Assembly (NCBI GenBank): GCA_964030475.1
Contig: CAXIPT010000008.1
Location: 5,480,465 to 5,544,464, forward strand
Reading direction: 5' to 3'
Length of the DNA: 64,000 nucleotides
From: Tethya wilhelma
Lineage: Eukaryota; Porifera; Demospongiae; Tethyida; Tethyidae
Below the pieces are notes generated by a model, which was given only the letters and a program-made list of their open reading frames with translations, was not told the DNA's origin and ran no database searches. This document shows, in pieces, positions 31,851 through 44,002 of this stretch. Made by a program: the position numbers and the translations under genes. Positions within the stretch are counted from its first letter, which is position 1; each line of letters opens with the position of its first letter.

Positions 31851-34270
31851 TGTGGTAGCGAATGTTCTGTTTGTGACAGAACTCCAAAGCACTCAGCAGC
31901 TGGGCAAAGAAATATACTATCATTGAATTACTGTTTCCCTTAATTAGAAGGAAAAGGTTTATGCATCTTTCCCTTTTAGTGTGGATGCAACAATCTCCCC
32001 CTGTCACTTACTGATGTAACAATTTCCTTAAAAAAAGTGTACAATAAGTAGTTCAAAAAAAGGACGCTACAATAGGAGCGACTATGTACAGTTGGTTACA
32101 ACTGTATCTCTTTATTACCAGAAAAAAACCAAAAAAAACCAAAAAAACAAACAAACAAAAAAAAGACAACAAATACCTGCAAGGCGATGTTGTGGATGAT
32201 GTCTCTTCCAATGAAACATTTCTTCATGACCAGCAGTGACCTCAGCGTGCCGTGGGGGGCAGACTCCAGGGTCAGACACGGGGGGCAGAAGGTCACGCCC
32301 ACTGGAGACACAAGGTAAGGACAGTGCAAGTGACGCAGCTTCAGAAAATCTTCTCTAACTCTTTCCAGCCACGACTTGAGATAGAACTGGACACAAGAAG
32401 AGAACACTAGTAGAAGAAAGGGACCAACTGTAGGAGAAGATTGACTCACAGCTTTGAGAGCTCCAGGTGGCTTGCTAATGCACACGTCCTCATCGTCAAG
32501 AGTGTAGTAGTGTCTGATGTAGAGGCCTGTGTCCGCCTCACGGAAATGGCTCTCGTTGAAGTGACCTTCCATTGACATCACAAACTGGTCCCCACCATCA
32601 GTGGCGGAGCGGAAGAGCATGTCCGAGGGGAAGTCCCCAAACAGCAGATCAGGAATGGCCTGTCTCAACGGGAGCTTCCTGGCATTAACTCTAATTACAG
32701 GGGTCTTAAAGGCCTCCTAGAATAGAGCAATGGTTCATTTTATTCCATCAAGATGACGCTGCCACTTACCTGCAGGCACTCCCAGAGGGGTACTAGGTAG
32801 TACTGGGGAGAGGCGGCATCTTGGACCATACTCAGCCTGGTGCTGGTGGTGCTGTGTCTGGAGAGGACCTCCCACGACAGGGAGTTGATGCTGTGCTGAG
32901 AGGGGCTGGCGCTGCCATTGGCAGTGGCCACTGCGGGGGGTGAAGACACCTCACCATCCCTGCCAGGAGAGCCAGAGAGCTCCAGGTCGGCTCCATCTGG
33001 GTCGTGGTCCGTCCACTCTGGGCCAAGGGGAATGAACACTTCAACAAACTGAGGAGCAGTCAGCAGCTCTGGGAACACCACTTTCAGCATCTGAGAGGGT
33101 CAGAGTACAGTAATAATGTGACCACAGACAGAGTGGCTTATAGCTCACATGTTCTATCTCCATGGTGACCAGTCTCAGCCAGAGGGCCTCTCTGGACATG
33201 CTTCCTGTCACATGGACATCAACACGCCCACAATATGGCTGGGAATCATGCTCGGCATGAAAATTCTCTCTTATGTGTACCCACAACTTTGCTGAGTCAG
33301 CAGGATCTTCAATAAAGATGTTGTTTTGCCAGAGATAAAGCAACAAACCTACAGAAAGAGACCAATCAACAGACAGACAGAGAGACAGACAGACAGACAG
33401 ACAGACAGGGTAATGATGAGCCTACCTGATGGCATGCCCAGAGGGACAGTGGCAGCTGGTGCAGACATGTTGGGAGAAACAGGGGCAGATTCATTCACCA
33501 GAGAACACACAAGTCTTGCAAGGAGCTTGCTAGCAAACATGGCCGGCATGTAGCTGATGACGTAGGTCCTCCTGGGAATCATGGCAGAGGGGTCAGGGTC
33601 CAACCCACGAGGGAGAGATGGAGGCAACATAAAAGGAAAGAAAGAAGTGCCTGGGAAGAGAGGTGAACAGACATCGAGGTGCTTGAGGAAGTCCACGAGA
33701 TGAAGGCAGGTTGGCTCCTGGCTGTCCAGGCTCACGACTGGCTGCAGTCCCCACAGCATACAGAGGTGGGCGTCAGCAAGATAGCAGGAGTGGGCGTTGG
33801 CCTCCTTGGCAGTGGAACCAGCTCGGGTCAACCTCTGAAGGAGATGACCAATCAGCTGAGGGACCACACCCACCAATAGCATGTTGCTATGGCGACATTT
33901 GTGCACATACACAAAGCCAAGCTGCAGACAATGAGAGTAACAAATCATTTAAATACTTCTACTACCCTCTGAGCACCAATGGCCATATTGTGAGGGCAGC
34001 ACAGACTGGGACGGTAAGAGTACCTTGTGGAGGAACCAGAGAGCTGTCTCCAGGTCGTGGTCAGTGATGGCCTGAGGCAAAGGGACTTCCTTCTTAAACT
34101 CTTGAAGGGTATAGAACACCTTCTGCTTCCCCTCACAAGTTGTGCCTTGGAACTTGTTCCTCAGATCACGGATCTGCTGCTCCAGTTGGCAGTAGAAGGA
34201 GGGAACGTCCAGTCCAATGAGCCTCAGGTAGGAGTGACAGGGAGAGAGAGAGGAGAGGGAACCAGACGCC

Positions 34271-34309
<39 letters not shown>

Positions 34310-34802
34310 CAAGACCTAGATGAAAAATACAGATTCCATGTCCTTGTTATAGCTAAAAGTAAGGGATATGAGGGTGAATTAGAGGTTGGATCACGTGGTC
34401 TTCTACACCTTCATGGATTCAGCAAACTATTTACACTTCTGAACAATGGCAAGCCACAACAAAGGAAAATGCTTCTAAAACTATCAAAGCTGGCAATTTG
34501 TGGCTCACATAAAATTTGGTGCTGTCGTAATGTTAAAACCTAACTAAAGTATGCCTTCTTGCCATTATTTATTTAAGCATGTTATGTATTTAGGCTAGTC
34601 ATTGTTATTTACTGTTAATAATTGTATTTATCTTATGTCCTTTATGTTTAGCATTATCGTACTAGCATTTGTGGTAGGAGTTAGGTGATTGGTGCAATGT
34701 TTTTGTAAGACATTTTGACCGTAGGACCCTATTTTTCCTCCTCCCCTCAGTGGTTATTTTTGTACATGTGTATGTATGTACGAATTACCAATGAAGATGT
34801 TT

Positions 34803-34883
<81 letters not shown>

Positions 34884-37800
34884 GGAGGTGACAGCCCAGA
34901 GAAAAGAGAGCCCTCACTGACAGAGTACCTTGTACAGAGTCTTTCTGAGACTAGGAACACCTTCACCGGTCACATTGCTGATAAAATGAACCTTGATTAT
35001 TAGGGGCATGAGTGGAATATCCTCTTCTGACATAGCCTGCATTTCAAATGCCTGTTGTGGTGCTTCATAGGAGGTGAGGACGTCCCTCCCCTGCAGCGAC
35101 CTCACACTGTCGGTCATGGACGCCATCAGGCTGAAGGCACCATTGCCAGACTCCCCCTGAACACAGCAAGTCACATGATCAGTACAACAAATCACATGAC
35201 TACTGACAACACACCCACCCTCCTGTTGTGATATTCCAGCCACTGTGTTTTCTGCCTCCTAACCTCCTCCCTGTGCTCCCGGCTCCTCAGCTGGTCCATG
35301 TGAGTGAACACCACCACAACCGGGACACGACACGTGCTCACAGCCTAGCTGACACAAACACACTGTGAAATGCACTGCTGGCTCCACCCACTGACCACAC
35401 CCACCTGGATATCACAGAGCGTCCTAATGAGTCCGTCGGTCTTCTTGGTGACATCACAGACCACGAGATGAACGGAGGTGTGGCAGTTGAAGCAGGAGTA
35501 GATGAAATCACACTCTGGATCGCCGCTAAAATCCCAGAGGTCAAAGGTGAACCATTTGTTTCGGAAAGAGAATATATCACTTCCTCTGTATTTCCATTCA
35601 GTCACCTAATGAAAGGGGCACACCAATTATCACCCTCACAGTACTAGCTAATTGACTACATGTACCGACATGACCCACATGATACAAATACACAACCATG
35701 GTCTTCAAAATAAGCCTGCCATACTTCACAAGGCAACTACCACAGGCTGCTACTACCGTATAGCAGGAAATTTCTGTGGGGGAAAATTTTTTGCAAATTT
35801 TGCGGTTTGGCAGCTTTCTGCGAAAATTTCCCCCTACAAAATTTGTAAGGTATGTGGTCGTCACATAATGTTGAGACGCAATCCACGAAAATTTTCCCCG
35901 CGAATTTCTATTCAAGACGAAAACGCAAAAATTTCCCGGAGAGTAAATTTGGCGGTAGTAATTTTAGTGAATTGAAGTTTTCATTTGTATTCTTATAGCA
36001 TGTGTTTAAAATGGCCTCCATTCACTAACATCACTAACATCAGTGCCTACAGTAATAGTGTCACCATGCAAAGACACAGAGCCAAACGTTGTGATAGCTG
36101 CTAACCTCCAGTCCTTTGGTGTGGTTGATGACGGGGCTGGATGGGGTGTCTGCTCTTAATTTAGAGACCACACTTGTTTTGCCCATGCCCTGGGGGCCAG
36201 TCACAACCACCCTCAGGCCATTGCACACACAGCTGGACGACTTCTTCAAGCGAAGGTAGCTGAGGATGGCGCCGGTGCCCAGCTCAGCAATGAAGGCAGG
36301 AGGGTCAGAGAGAGAGAGGCCATCCAGGAGCAGGCTCTGCAGCTGGCTCATACGACAGATGTCCTGAGGCAGTTTGGTGATCTGCATGTGTGTTGCAATA
36401 ATGTCATTATTACCTATTGGTGGGTGTGTCCCAAATGGTTACCATTGGTTACCTGTTTGTTGTGAGAGAGATTGAGGTACTTCAGTGCAAAGTTGAGCAC
36501 GTGGTGTGGGAACCGGACCAGACAGTTGAAGCTGAGGTCAAGGTACCACAACTCTTGGAAGGGGATGTTTGCAGCCCCGCCCCTCTTCCTGTAGAGCAGT
36601 GGGCTGTAGTTGTCGCCAGTGATGAGGTTGTGAGAGGCAATGAGGACTTGGAGCTTGGAGGAGGTGCTCCACACTTCAATCCCTGGCAGGGCCGTCAGCT
36701 CATTGTGGGAGACGTCAAGGGACTCCAGCCGAGGGAGGTGGAAGAGGGCGGTCGGGATGAAAGTGAGCTTGTTGTGAGAGAGAGTGACGTGGACCAGGTG
36801 GTCACAGTCCAGGGCGTCTGAACTGAGGAAGGAGCTAGGTAAATGGACCAGTGAAATGTCTCTCCAGTGAAGATGGTAGCTCCTGGTCACCTCAATGGTG
36901 GGGCGCACGTCATGCACACTCAGAGGTTCCTCGTCAAACTCTGTCAGAAGACTGTCCTCAAAGCCAGCAGGCTCTGCCATCTCTGTCAGGTCAATGGTAG
37001 TGAACCTCGGCACCAGACGAGGAGGATATTCCACTGCAGAAATCAATCATCAGGTTAGTACCCTCAGCCCTCCTAGCAACTACATGGACCCACTCACTCA
37101 ATAGGTAGTCTCTAACAATATGCGGATATTGCTGAATCAGCTCTTTTGGGATGTGGTAGCCGGCTTGCCGTAGGTAAGTCATAATGTTGGCACTGTTTTC
37201 AACCAGGGACCACTCCATCAGCTGTAAAACACAAAATCACATGACTACCATGTGATTAGCACATGACCGTCTACTTACTTCATAGACAAATGCCAATTGC
37301 TCCTGGTCTGTCGCAGCTTTGATCTGGAGTGGAGAAACCACACCCACAATGACTAGTAATAAAATGCACAATATTTAGTTAATTTACCAGGAAATTGTTA
37401 ATCAGTGGTCGTGCCATTATCTCCTGAAACGCTATAAAGATGGAGTTGCTTGGATCGAGTGCTGTCTCATAGTAGGGCGTTGGAGATGAGCCATTGGAGT
37501 GTCTCTTGCAGAACTCCTGCAATTGCACCACCAAATATAATCAGAGCAATGTGACATAGACTAGCTCACCTCTGCATCCTGACTGGGGACCGCTCTCTCC
37601 TCAGGAAGGTCAGCTTTGGTGCCAATGACAGCTCTCAATGCAGTGGGAGACACCCTTTGGGCCAGCTCCAGCAACGACTGGAGCTCAGAGAATGACTCCT
37701 AGCACACATGGAGAGAGAGTGAAGTATGGCCATGGAGAGGGAGAGTGGGGTACCCAGTAGCTAGCATACCTTGCTGGTTGTATCAAAGAGAAGGAATACC

Positions 37801-38116
37801 ATCGTAGCTGGCACCAGCTGCATTCTATCAGGGCTCTCCACAAAATGGATGTGAACTTGTCTCCCACACAGAGAAATGGAGGCTCTGCGGTTCACCCTTG
37901 CCATATTGGTCACCTCCAACTGGACAGGAAGAACACACATTGAGGCAAGCATTTAAGACAATTGAACGGATCTTACAAAGCAGTGGTCAATGAAGGTGCT
38001 CTTTCCAACCCCCTTGCCTCCTAGTACCACCACTGTTATCTCACTCCTGTACATAGATAATTTTCATTTATAGATCTACTATGGCAGTATGCGGTGTGTC
38101 TGTCTCACCCATCCAT
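31851..38116 (-). CDS. Roco (LRRK-like) protein kinase with extra N-terminal Ras-like domain (3' end missing)
   Basis: A large signalling GTPase-kinase. The start at 38116 (ATGGATGG) splices to SEITVVVLGGKGVGKSTF, the P-loop of an N-terminal Ras/Rab-like domain. This continues with MVFLLFDTTSKESFSEL and GTKADL but has no DxxG, so it is degenerate. Next come a helical segment (to about 37100), leucine-rich repeats (about 36430-36800; VTLSHNKL, LDVSHNEL, LDLSFNCL, LNLSHNK), and a Roc GTPase (P-loop VTGPQGMGKTSVV, switch II FDLWDFSGDPE, G4 FTHMDQL). The COR region starts near VPSFYCQLEQQIRDL, about 34190. The kinase N-lobe shows VREDFLKLRHLHCPYLVSPV and LESAPHGTLRSLL, at about 32180-32390. The last exon, LLSALEFCHKQNIRYH, stops at the N at 31850, so the catalytic loop, C-lobe and any WD40 tail are missing. 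Closest architecture is LRRK1/2; orthology cannot be settled. Confidence 0.85.
33354..33408. repeat. (CAGA)n microsatellite in a Roco intron
   Basis: Repeated CAGACAGA units with some GAGA interruptions. Confidence 0.85.
34268..34304. repeat. (GA)n tract, CT on the Roco sense strand
   Basis: Lies at the 3' side of the long Roco intron that also carries the tract at 34806-34879; CT on the sense strand. Confidence 0.85.
34320..34920. other. Roco intron without coding signal, with a long (GA)n at 34806-34879
   Basis: The intron between the Roc/COR exons has no conserved coding sequence on either strand. Its main feature is about 74 bp of GA repeat (CT on the sense strand), just after the donor at about 34928. 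Confidence 0.7.
35753..35962. repeat. AT-rich MITE-like repeat in a Roco intron
   Basis: Contains repeated words of the type GCGAAAATTTCCCC and GCAAAATTTCCC in both orientations, beginning near TATAGCAGGAAATTTCTG. A partial relative occurs in the eIF5B intron at about 3225-3290 (TAGCAGGAAATTTTTGC). Termini and target duplication are not resolved. Confidence 0.55.
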
Positions 38117-38630
38117 GGTGATGTATCAGGCATTCCTAGCAGCACAGGACGAGAGCTGAGCTCACTGCCTTCCAAGATCTACCCAGCAGAAGAACAGACA
38201 CACACAGTGACTTGACTTGCTGCATAAGCACAGCTTGCATGCATTCCGGCGGTCATGTGACAATCAAAAGGAGGCGTGGCTTGATGTCCTAAAAGGAACT
38301 GTTCGTTATCTTGCGAATGTTTGTTCTCGTTCGTCAGTGCGCGGCAGAACACATCAACCATTGCGAATAATGAAAACACCGCTGATCCATTCTAATAGAG
38401 GATTGTATGTAAGTACAACCGTGTTAATAATTATGTAAACAGCTGTATCTATGTATCGTTTGAATTTCAAATGATGCAATTCAAATTGATGCATAATCAA
38501 ATTATGTAAACCAATGTATTTTAATTTCACCATAGATAATACATACTATGATTTCACACAGTGTCAATCAGTAATTCACCACTGATTTATTTCCCTCCCG
38601 TTACACAGAGTGTGTGTGCATCAAGCCATC
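38117..38630. promoter_or_regulatory. Divergent region Roco kinase / propeller protein
   Basis: 514 bp between opposite start codons. A donor-like site GTAAGT at about 38410 and an acceptor ending TTACACAG at about 38607 suggest a 5' UTR intron for the plus-strand gene. Confidence 0.45.
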
Positions 38631-40519
38631 ATGTCACGGTTGGAAAGAACTCTCTTTGAGAGCCAAGCTATTCCCATGAAGCTACATGGTGCTGTCAACA
38701 TCCCAGAGCAGTCTGACCACCTTCCTCTGTGTACTGTGGGCTATGACCTGTTCTCCCATCTCTCTCCCACTGACTCTGTGGACAGCGGTCGCTCTACTGG
38801 GACAGTGTGTGGACCCTCTCACAGCTACTTCCTTCACGGAGGGCCAGGCTTCTCTCTCAGTGTCTTGGACTCCAGGAACGGCTCTGTCAGCCATCTCCCA
38901 GTGCCAGTACCAATCTTCCCCATCATCAACACACCAGACACTGACAACTTCTCCCTCTCTAAAGTCACATGCATGACCATCGCTGGGGAGTGCCAGGTGT
39001 GGGCCGGCACGGAGGCTGGCACTCTCCACGTCTTTGATCTTACCGCAGAACTAAGACTGTCATTTCATGCGTACACCAAGCTGCCTGATTCCATCACCAT
39101 GATCTCCACCAGACAATGCCTGGAGAGGCAGGGTTACAGAGAGGAGAGACAGCGCTACAGGATGGAGGTCCTTGTGGGCTCTCCCAATGGAACACTCACT
39201 GTCATCAGTGGAGAGGGAAACGAAAGAGGAGGGCTCAAGAACGCTCTCAAGTGCCCTCGTAAGGTGGTCCAACTGGACAGGCTGGGTGAGAGTGGCAACA
39301 CCAGCGTCAGCACAGCGGTGCTGGTGGTGTGCTGTGGCATTGAGACATACTGGTGTGCCTGTGGAGGGAAGATTGTTATCTTAAAAAGATCTGATTGGAC
39401 GGAGATAGTCACATTAGATGGCTGCACGGAGCTTCCTTCTCTGCCCAATGAGGGACAGACCAGGGGCTACATCTCCCAGATGGTGGCCACAGAGCATGGT
39501 GTGTGGAGCTCAGTATCCCAGTCGTCCACCATGGTTCTTTGGGACACCACAGAGTTTGCTCCTAAACTCAAGATCACATGCTGGTAAGGCACCCACTGCA
39601 TGATTCATTCATTGGAGATAGTGCGTGTGCTTTGATAGTTAATGGAATTCATAGCTGGAAGTGTTTTCATGCTCCTAAAGACTGACCTATGAATATTGTA
39701 GCCTCAGTCACATGCCTTGGTCCTATGATCGGCTAATGAGTGCCAAACTACCTTCCAACTCACACAGAATGTAATGAATGTTAGAAACGGCCATGAATTG
39801 GTTTCCTCTGTGTGGAGGCATATGTATCTACGAGTGTATAACAAATGCATCTCTCTCTTATTTCCTTATATAGCAATCACTGTCAAATGGATGATGGTAA
39901 CTGGCTCAATGATGTCATCTATATTACGTACACATCGGCTGTTGATAACTTGTTACTGGTTGGAACCAATGGTGGCCATCTTCTGGTGTTCAGAATACAA
40001 GAGTGTGTCTCTCCTTCCAGAAGATATCGCCGTGTGAGGCAGCTCAGCTGTCCTAGTGGTGCCTACTCCCTCCAGTCGTCTCCTAGCAACACACCTCAAG
40101 ATCTCAGCTATAAGCTAGTGACTGCCACGTACTGTGGTCCCAGACCCATCGTCAGCATCCACTGCACTCCCTTGAGGGGGGACACCTGCTGCTCCCCCGT
40201 CAGCTCCTCCCCCCTGCGCTACACACCAGGCTCCTCATTCAACATACTCGTGGTCCTGGACACTGAGAATGGCCGTGATCCATCTGTCTGCCAGGGACAA
40301 GTGCAAATGTTTGAACTGGTCAACTCCCCTCCTGAATCCCCTCTCACAAGTCCCATGGGGGTCTCTGGTCGTCTCTCGACGTCCAGCCTCCCCCTGAGGG
40401 CCTCTGGCTCCCTCAGAAGAGACAGCCTCTCACAGCTCGATGGCACCATGCCCAAACTGAGGGTCACTGGAGTTGTTCCAAATGCCATGTCTTGTCTCCC
40501 ACTACCAGACTCAGATTAG
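38631..40519 (+). CDS. WD40/beta-propeller-like protein
   Basis: I cannot name this gene. Two exons, 38631-39583 and 39874-40519, encode about 530 residues starting MSRLERTLFESQ. Propeller-like blades are visible: CMTIAGECQVWAGTEAGTL followed by HVFDL, EVLVGSPNGTLTVISG, GVWSSVSQSSTMVLWD, and LLLVGTNGGHLLVFRI. The last 80 residues are Ser/Pro-rich, with basophilic kinase-like sites (SLRRDSLS). Short G-x-W/T-G blades with VWAGT and LLVGT resemble the C-terminal propellers of LRRK/Roco kinases and of ARHGEF10-type proteins. It is divergently paired with the Roco kinase gene. The ATG at 38631 is the first in frame after an acceptor; no signal peptide or membrane segment is seen. Confidence 0.6.
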
Positions 40520-41002
40520 CACATGCAACAAGTCATGCACAGTTCATTTTTAATTTATTTTCAATCTTTTGTGTTTTGTTTGTGTAAATTATTTCAGATG
40601 TGTTTTGACTGCCCCCTATCCCTTCCGCCCACACACACACATCACATGTCATGTGCCATCAAAAGAATGTCAGTTGTTTGTATTCATTTGTGTACACATA
40701 ACAGCAGTCATATGATCTTTCAGGGAAATTACACACACAGTGATAATAGTACTACTAAGAGTATAGTGTTGCATTCCACTCTTATTGGCCTGGGAGAGGG
40801 GGCTTCTTGGAACTGCCAACTTTAGTCTGTGCATGTAGTACACTATAATGTGAACAACAGAAGCCATGCAGTATGAACTTGAAAGGAAAACTTACAAATT
40901 GGGTAGGAAGTGGGTGTGGTTTATTTACTTCCTGTGAGGACTGTGGTTTGTTCAACACTCCCAGTAGAACTTGTTTCATCAAATGAACTTCCTACAATAA
41001 CA
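40520..41002. other. Convergent 3' intergenic region
   Basis: Between the stop codons of the propeller gene and PIBF1. I see nothing but 3' UTR-like sequence and a short CACACACA run near 40630. Confidence 0.6.
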
Positions 41003-42722
41003 TTAGATGTCCATGTTATCTTTCTCACGTGTGCTGGCTCCATTGCCCACCTCCCTGTGCTCCAACAGCCTCTCAATGTCCCTGGCCATCTGGTTCCTAG
41101 TCTCAATCATGCCTGCCCTCTCTTCTCGTAAGTCTTTCATCTCTCTCTCCAGTTGGCAGCACTTCTGACGCTCACACTCCAACTGTGTGTCGCGGTGTTG
41201 AAGGTCCTCCAGCAAGCAGCTGTGAGGCTGGCCTGTCTTCTTCAACAGCTCCTCACATCGTTCTAACTGGAACATCAATAGAGACACCAGGCTGGTTAGC
41301 TAGCTGCATCAGCACACACTGGCACACACCTTTCCTTCAAGCTGGGCTGCCCTACCAGTTCCAGCTTCTAGTTGCTGTCTGAGATCAGCATTGGTTCTCT
41401 CCAGATGAAGCACTCGTTGGGCGAGCTGAGCGCTGTAACACATTAATGACATCACTCACTATCAGACCAGCTACATCGGGCTAGCTCACCTCTGCTGCAG
41501 TCTCCTCTTAGCAGTGCTGGGAACAGCAGCTCCAAACCCATAAGAGAGCACCACCTTACTGGGCTCCTCACCAGCTGAAATAGCCCCCTAATTATTACCA
41601 CATTAATTACAGGCACAACCTCACATACCTTGAGCCGACTGGAGGACAATCTCATCCAGCTCTTTCTCTAGTCTCTCGTAAGTTGCAAGCTTTTCTTGAG
41701 CATTTTTCCACTGCGTTTCGTTTTCCCTAACAAGACATTCATTTCTGGTTTCCATTCTCCACACCTCCTGAGCCAGGATCCCATTCTGGGCCAACAGTGC
41801 TACCAGGTGAGCAACCTCTCTCCAGCACTAGCACTAACTTACCTTCTTCTCAAGTTTCTCCAGCTCCAACTGGCAGTGTTTGAGGTCTTGGCTCATCTGC
41901 TCAGCTGCCAGCTGCTGTCTGTCCTTCTCATATTGGACCAGTTGAAGTTCTCCTTGCAGCTGACCAATGCGGGCATCACATGAGCTCTGGACAGTGTGGT
42001 GTCTGCCATATCACAACCACTGACACAACACTCTTGGTTGTCGATATTAGAGCCTTACTCTTTCAAGAGATTCGCAAACTTTTCATTTGTCTCCTTCTCA
42101 GCAGCCAGGGCCCTGTCTCTCTCCTCCAAGGCACACTGCCTGGCTTCTCTCAGCGAACGGATCTCTCTCTCGTACATTTCTCTGGTCTGATTCTTGAGCT
42201 GCTCCAGTTGGAGGTGTGCCTGGCTCCTCACACTCTCTAGCTTATCTTCATACTCCACTCTTGACTGCTCCCTGAAGAAAGAGGTCAAAGTACAGCAGGG
42301 TACCCCAAGAGCACATCTGTTCCCCCACTGACCAACGGAAGACTCACTTTGATTGGACCATTTGACGGAGGACCTTTTCTCTCTCTTTCTTTTCCTCCTC
42401 CACTTGCTGACTCAGCTGTTCACTCCGGTCCACCAGGGTGTGGTTGTGGCGCCTCAGCTCTTCCAGCTGTCTCTGCAAATACTGCTTGTCTTGTTTCAGG
42501 AGCTCCACACTTTGAGTCAATGATGCCAGCTAATGGAACAGCTGGTGAATCACACACCCAGCTGCCACAAGGCTGGCCTACCTCCATCCTGAGGTGGGTC
42601 TGTTGCTCCTCCCTGGCAGCATGGCTCACCCTAGCCTCTTCTGCACTCTCTCTCGCTCTCTCCAACTCCCTCTTCAGTTCATCTCTGCTCCTGACACACA
42701 CACACTAGCACTATCAGCATAT

Positions 42723-42770
<48 letters not shown>

Positions 42771-43690
42771 ACATACCTCTGAAGAGAGTCAAAGTTCTCT
42801 ATCTTGTAGTTGCCCTCCTGGACGAGTGCTCTGCTTGCCAGCAGTTCTTCCCTGTTCTTCAGACACTCACTCTCCAGCGAGCTCACCTTCTCCTTTGAAC
42901 ACCTCGACTCCTGTCATTATAATGGCATTAACTTGGTTGCCATGGAAACCAAATGACATACCTCTTGACATTGTGCTAGTTGATTGTTTGCAGCAGTCAA
43001 CTGCTGAGTCAGCACTTCTAGAGACGAGCTCAACCTTTCATTATCCGCGACCAATGGTTTAGTGACCTCATACAATTTCATCTGGAACAAACCTACTAGA
43101 ATTAATCACATCATTATTACATCATTTGTACCTTACTTTGATGAGATCAGTGAGAGAAAGTGTTTTGGGGTCATTAACAAGTAACCTCTGGTAGTCTGTC
43201 TCTGTGAGTGGGGGCTGGTGTTGCAAGCTGAGAGCTATCTCCTCCTCCCTTCTTCCTGAGGACAGGCTCTTCTCTCTCACCACCTTCATCTCCTGTTCGT
43301 GGGCACCAGCCAGCGACTGAAGACGAAGGGTTAGCAGCTTCTTCTCGTGACAACTGTCGGCTAGCTTCTCTCTCAGCTCCTCCAACTGACTGTCACGATC
43401 GCTCCTCAATGATTCCAACAGCAGCTCTTTCTGTGACACTTCCAACCTCAGCAGTTGAATTGTGTGCATCAGCTGACGTTTCTCCAGCTCATCTCTAGTA
43501 AAATATTATGGTAGTGTTGGTAAATAGATTTACTAAAGTGACAGAAGGACACACAGATGTAACTTTGTAAGGGTAGGTACCTGGTCACGTCCAGTCCTCG
43601 GGAGCTGCTGTTGGAGTGGCTGGAGTCCAAGCCAGAGACCGAGTAGGTAGTGTCCGTGAGAACCCCCAGCAGGCTGCTCTCGTCCGCCAT
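41003..43690 (-). CDS. PIBF1: PIBF1 / CEP90 centriolar satellite protein
   Basis: A coiled-coil protein of centriolar satellites and distal appendages needed for ciliogenesis. The start at 43690 gives MADESSLLGVLTDTTYSVSG. Almost the whole length is coiled coil in about a dozen exons. Family landmarks in order: QLMHTIQLLRLEVSQKELL, KKLLTLRLQSL, SLTDLIKMKLYEVTKPL, LQKDKQYL-like LLKQDKQYLQRQLEEL, REMYEREIRSLREARQCALE, YERLEKELDEIVLQSAQ, and the hallmark VLSYGFGAAVPSTAKRRLQQ followed by LAQRVLRLE. It ends STREKDNMDI, with a stop at 41003. It lacks the roughly 80-residue tail after the last coil of the vertebrate protein. Head-to-head with OGT, 312 bp between start codons. Confidence 0.9.
42725..42768. 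repeat. (GA)n tract, CT on the PIBF1 sense strand
   Basis: In a PIBF1 intron, upstream of the acceptor of the exon at about 42690. Confidence 0.85.
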
Positions 43691-44002
43691 GATTCATCGT
43701 TTCAAAACACCCGCTCCTTTTCGTGATTGGCTAACCGCATCACATGACACTTCAACCAATCAGATTGCAGTATCTTACTCTAATTTTTCAACCGCAAACA
43801 CTCGAGGTAAAATGGCTGATTGGTGCTCGCGAGAAACGATTCTCTGTTGAAGATTCTTACACGGCGAGGAGAGGTGTATCATCAGGCTGCAAGCGTGTGT
43901 CTTCATCATACGGACCTTCAGTCGAAGCGACCCTTCGATCGGTGGTGTTTGATCGCTTTTATGGACTCATGCGCGAACTAATCGTGAGGAGAACTTGTAA
44001 AA
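43691..44002. promoter_or_regulatory. Divergent promoter region PIBF1 / OGT
   Basis: 312 bp between opposite start codons. Two CCAAT-type words on the plus strand near 43755 (CAACCAATCAG) and an ATTGG near 43725 suggest CCAAT boxes. No other gene is seen. Confidence 0.5.

Noticed and set aside
33354..33408. Repeated CAGACAGA as a possible CRISPR-like or satellite array
   Set aside because: It is a simple tetranucleotide microsatellite without spacers; CRISPR is not expected in an animal nuclear genome.
31851..40519. A single LRRK gene made of the Roco kinase and the propeller
   Set aside because: They are on opposite strands and divergent, so they cannot form one transcript without an inversion.
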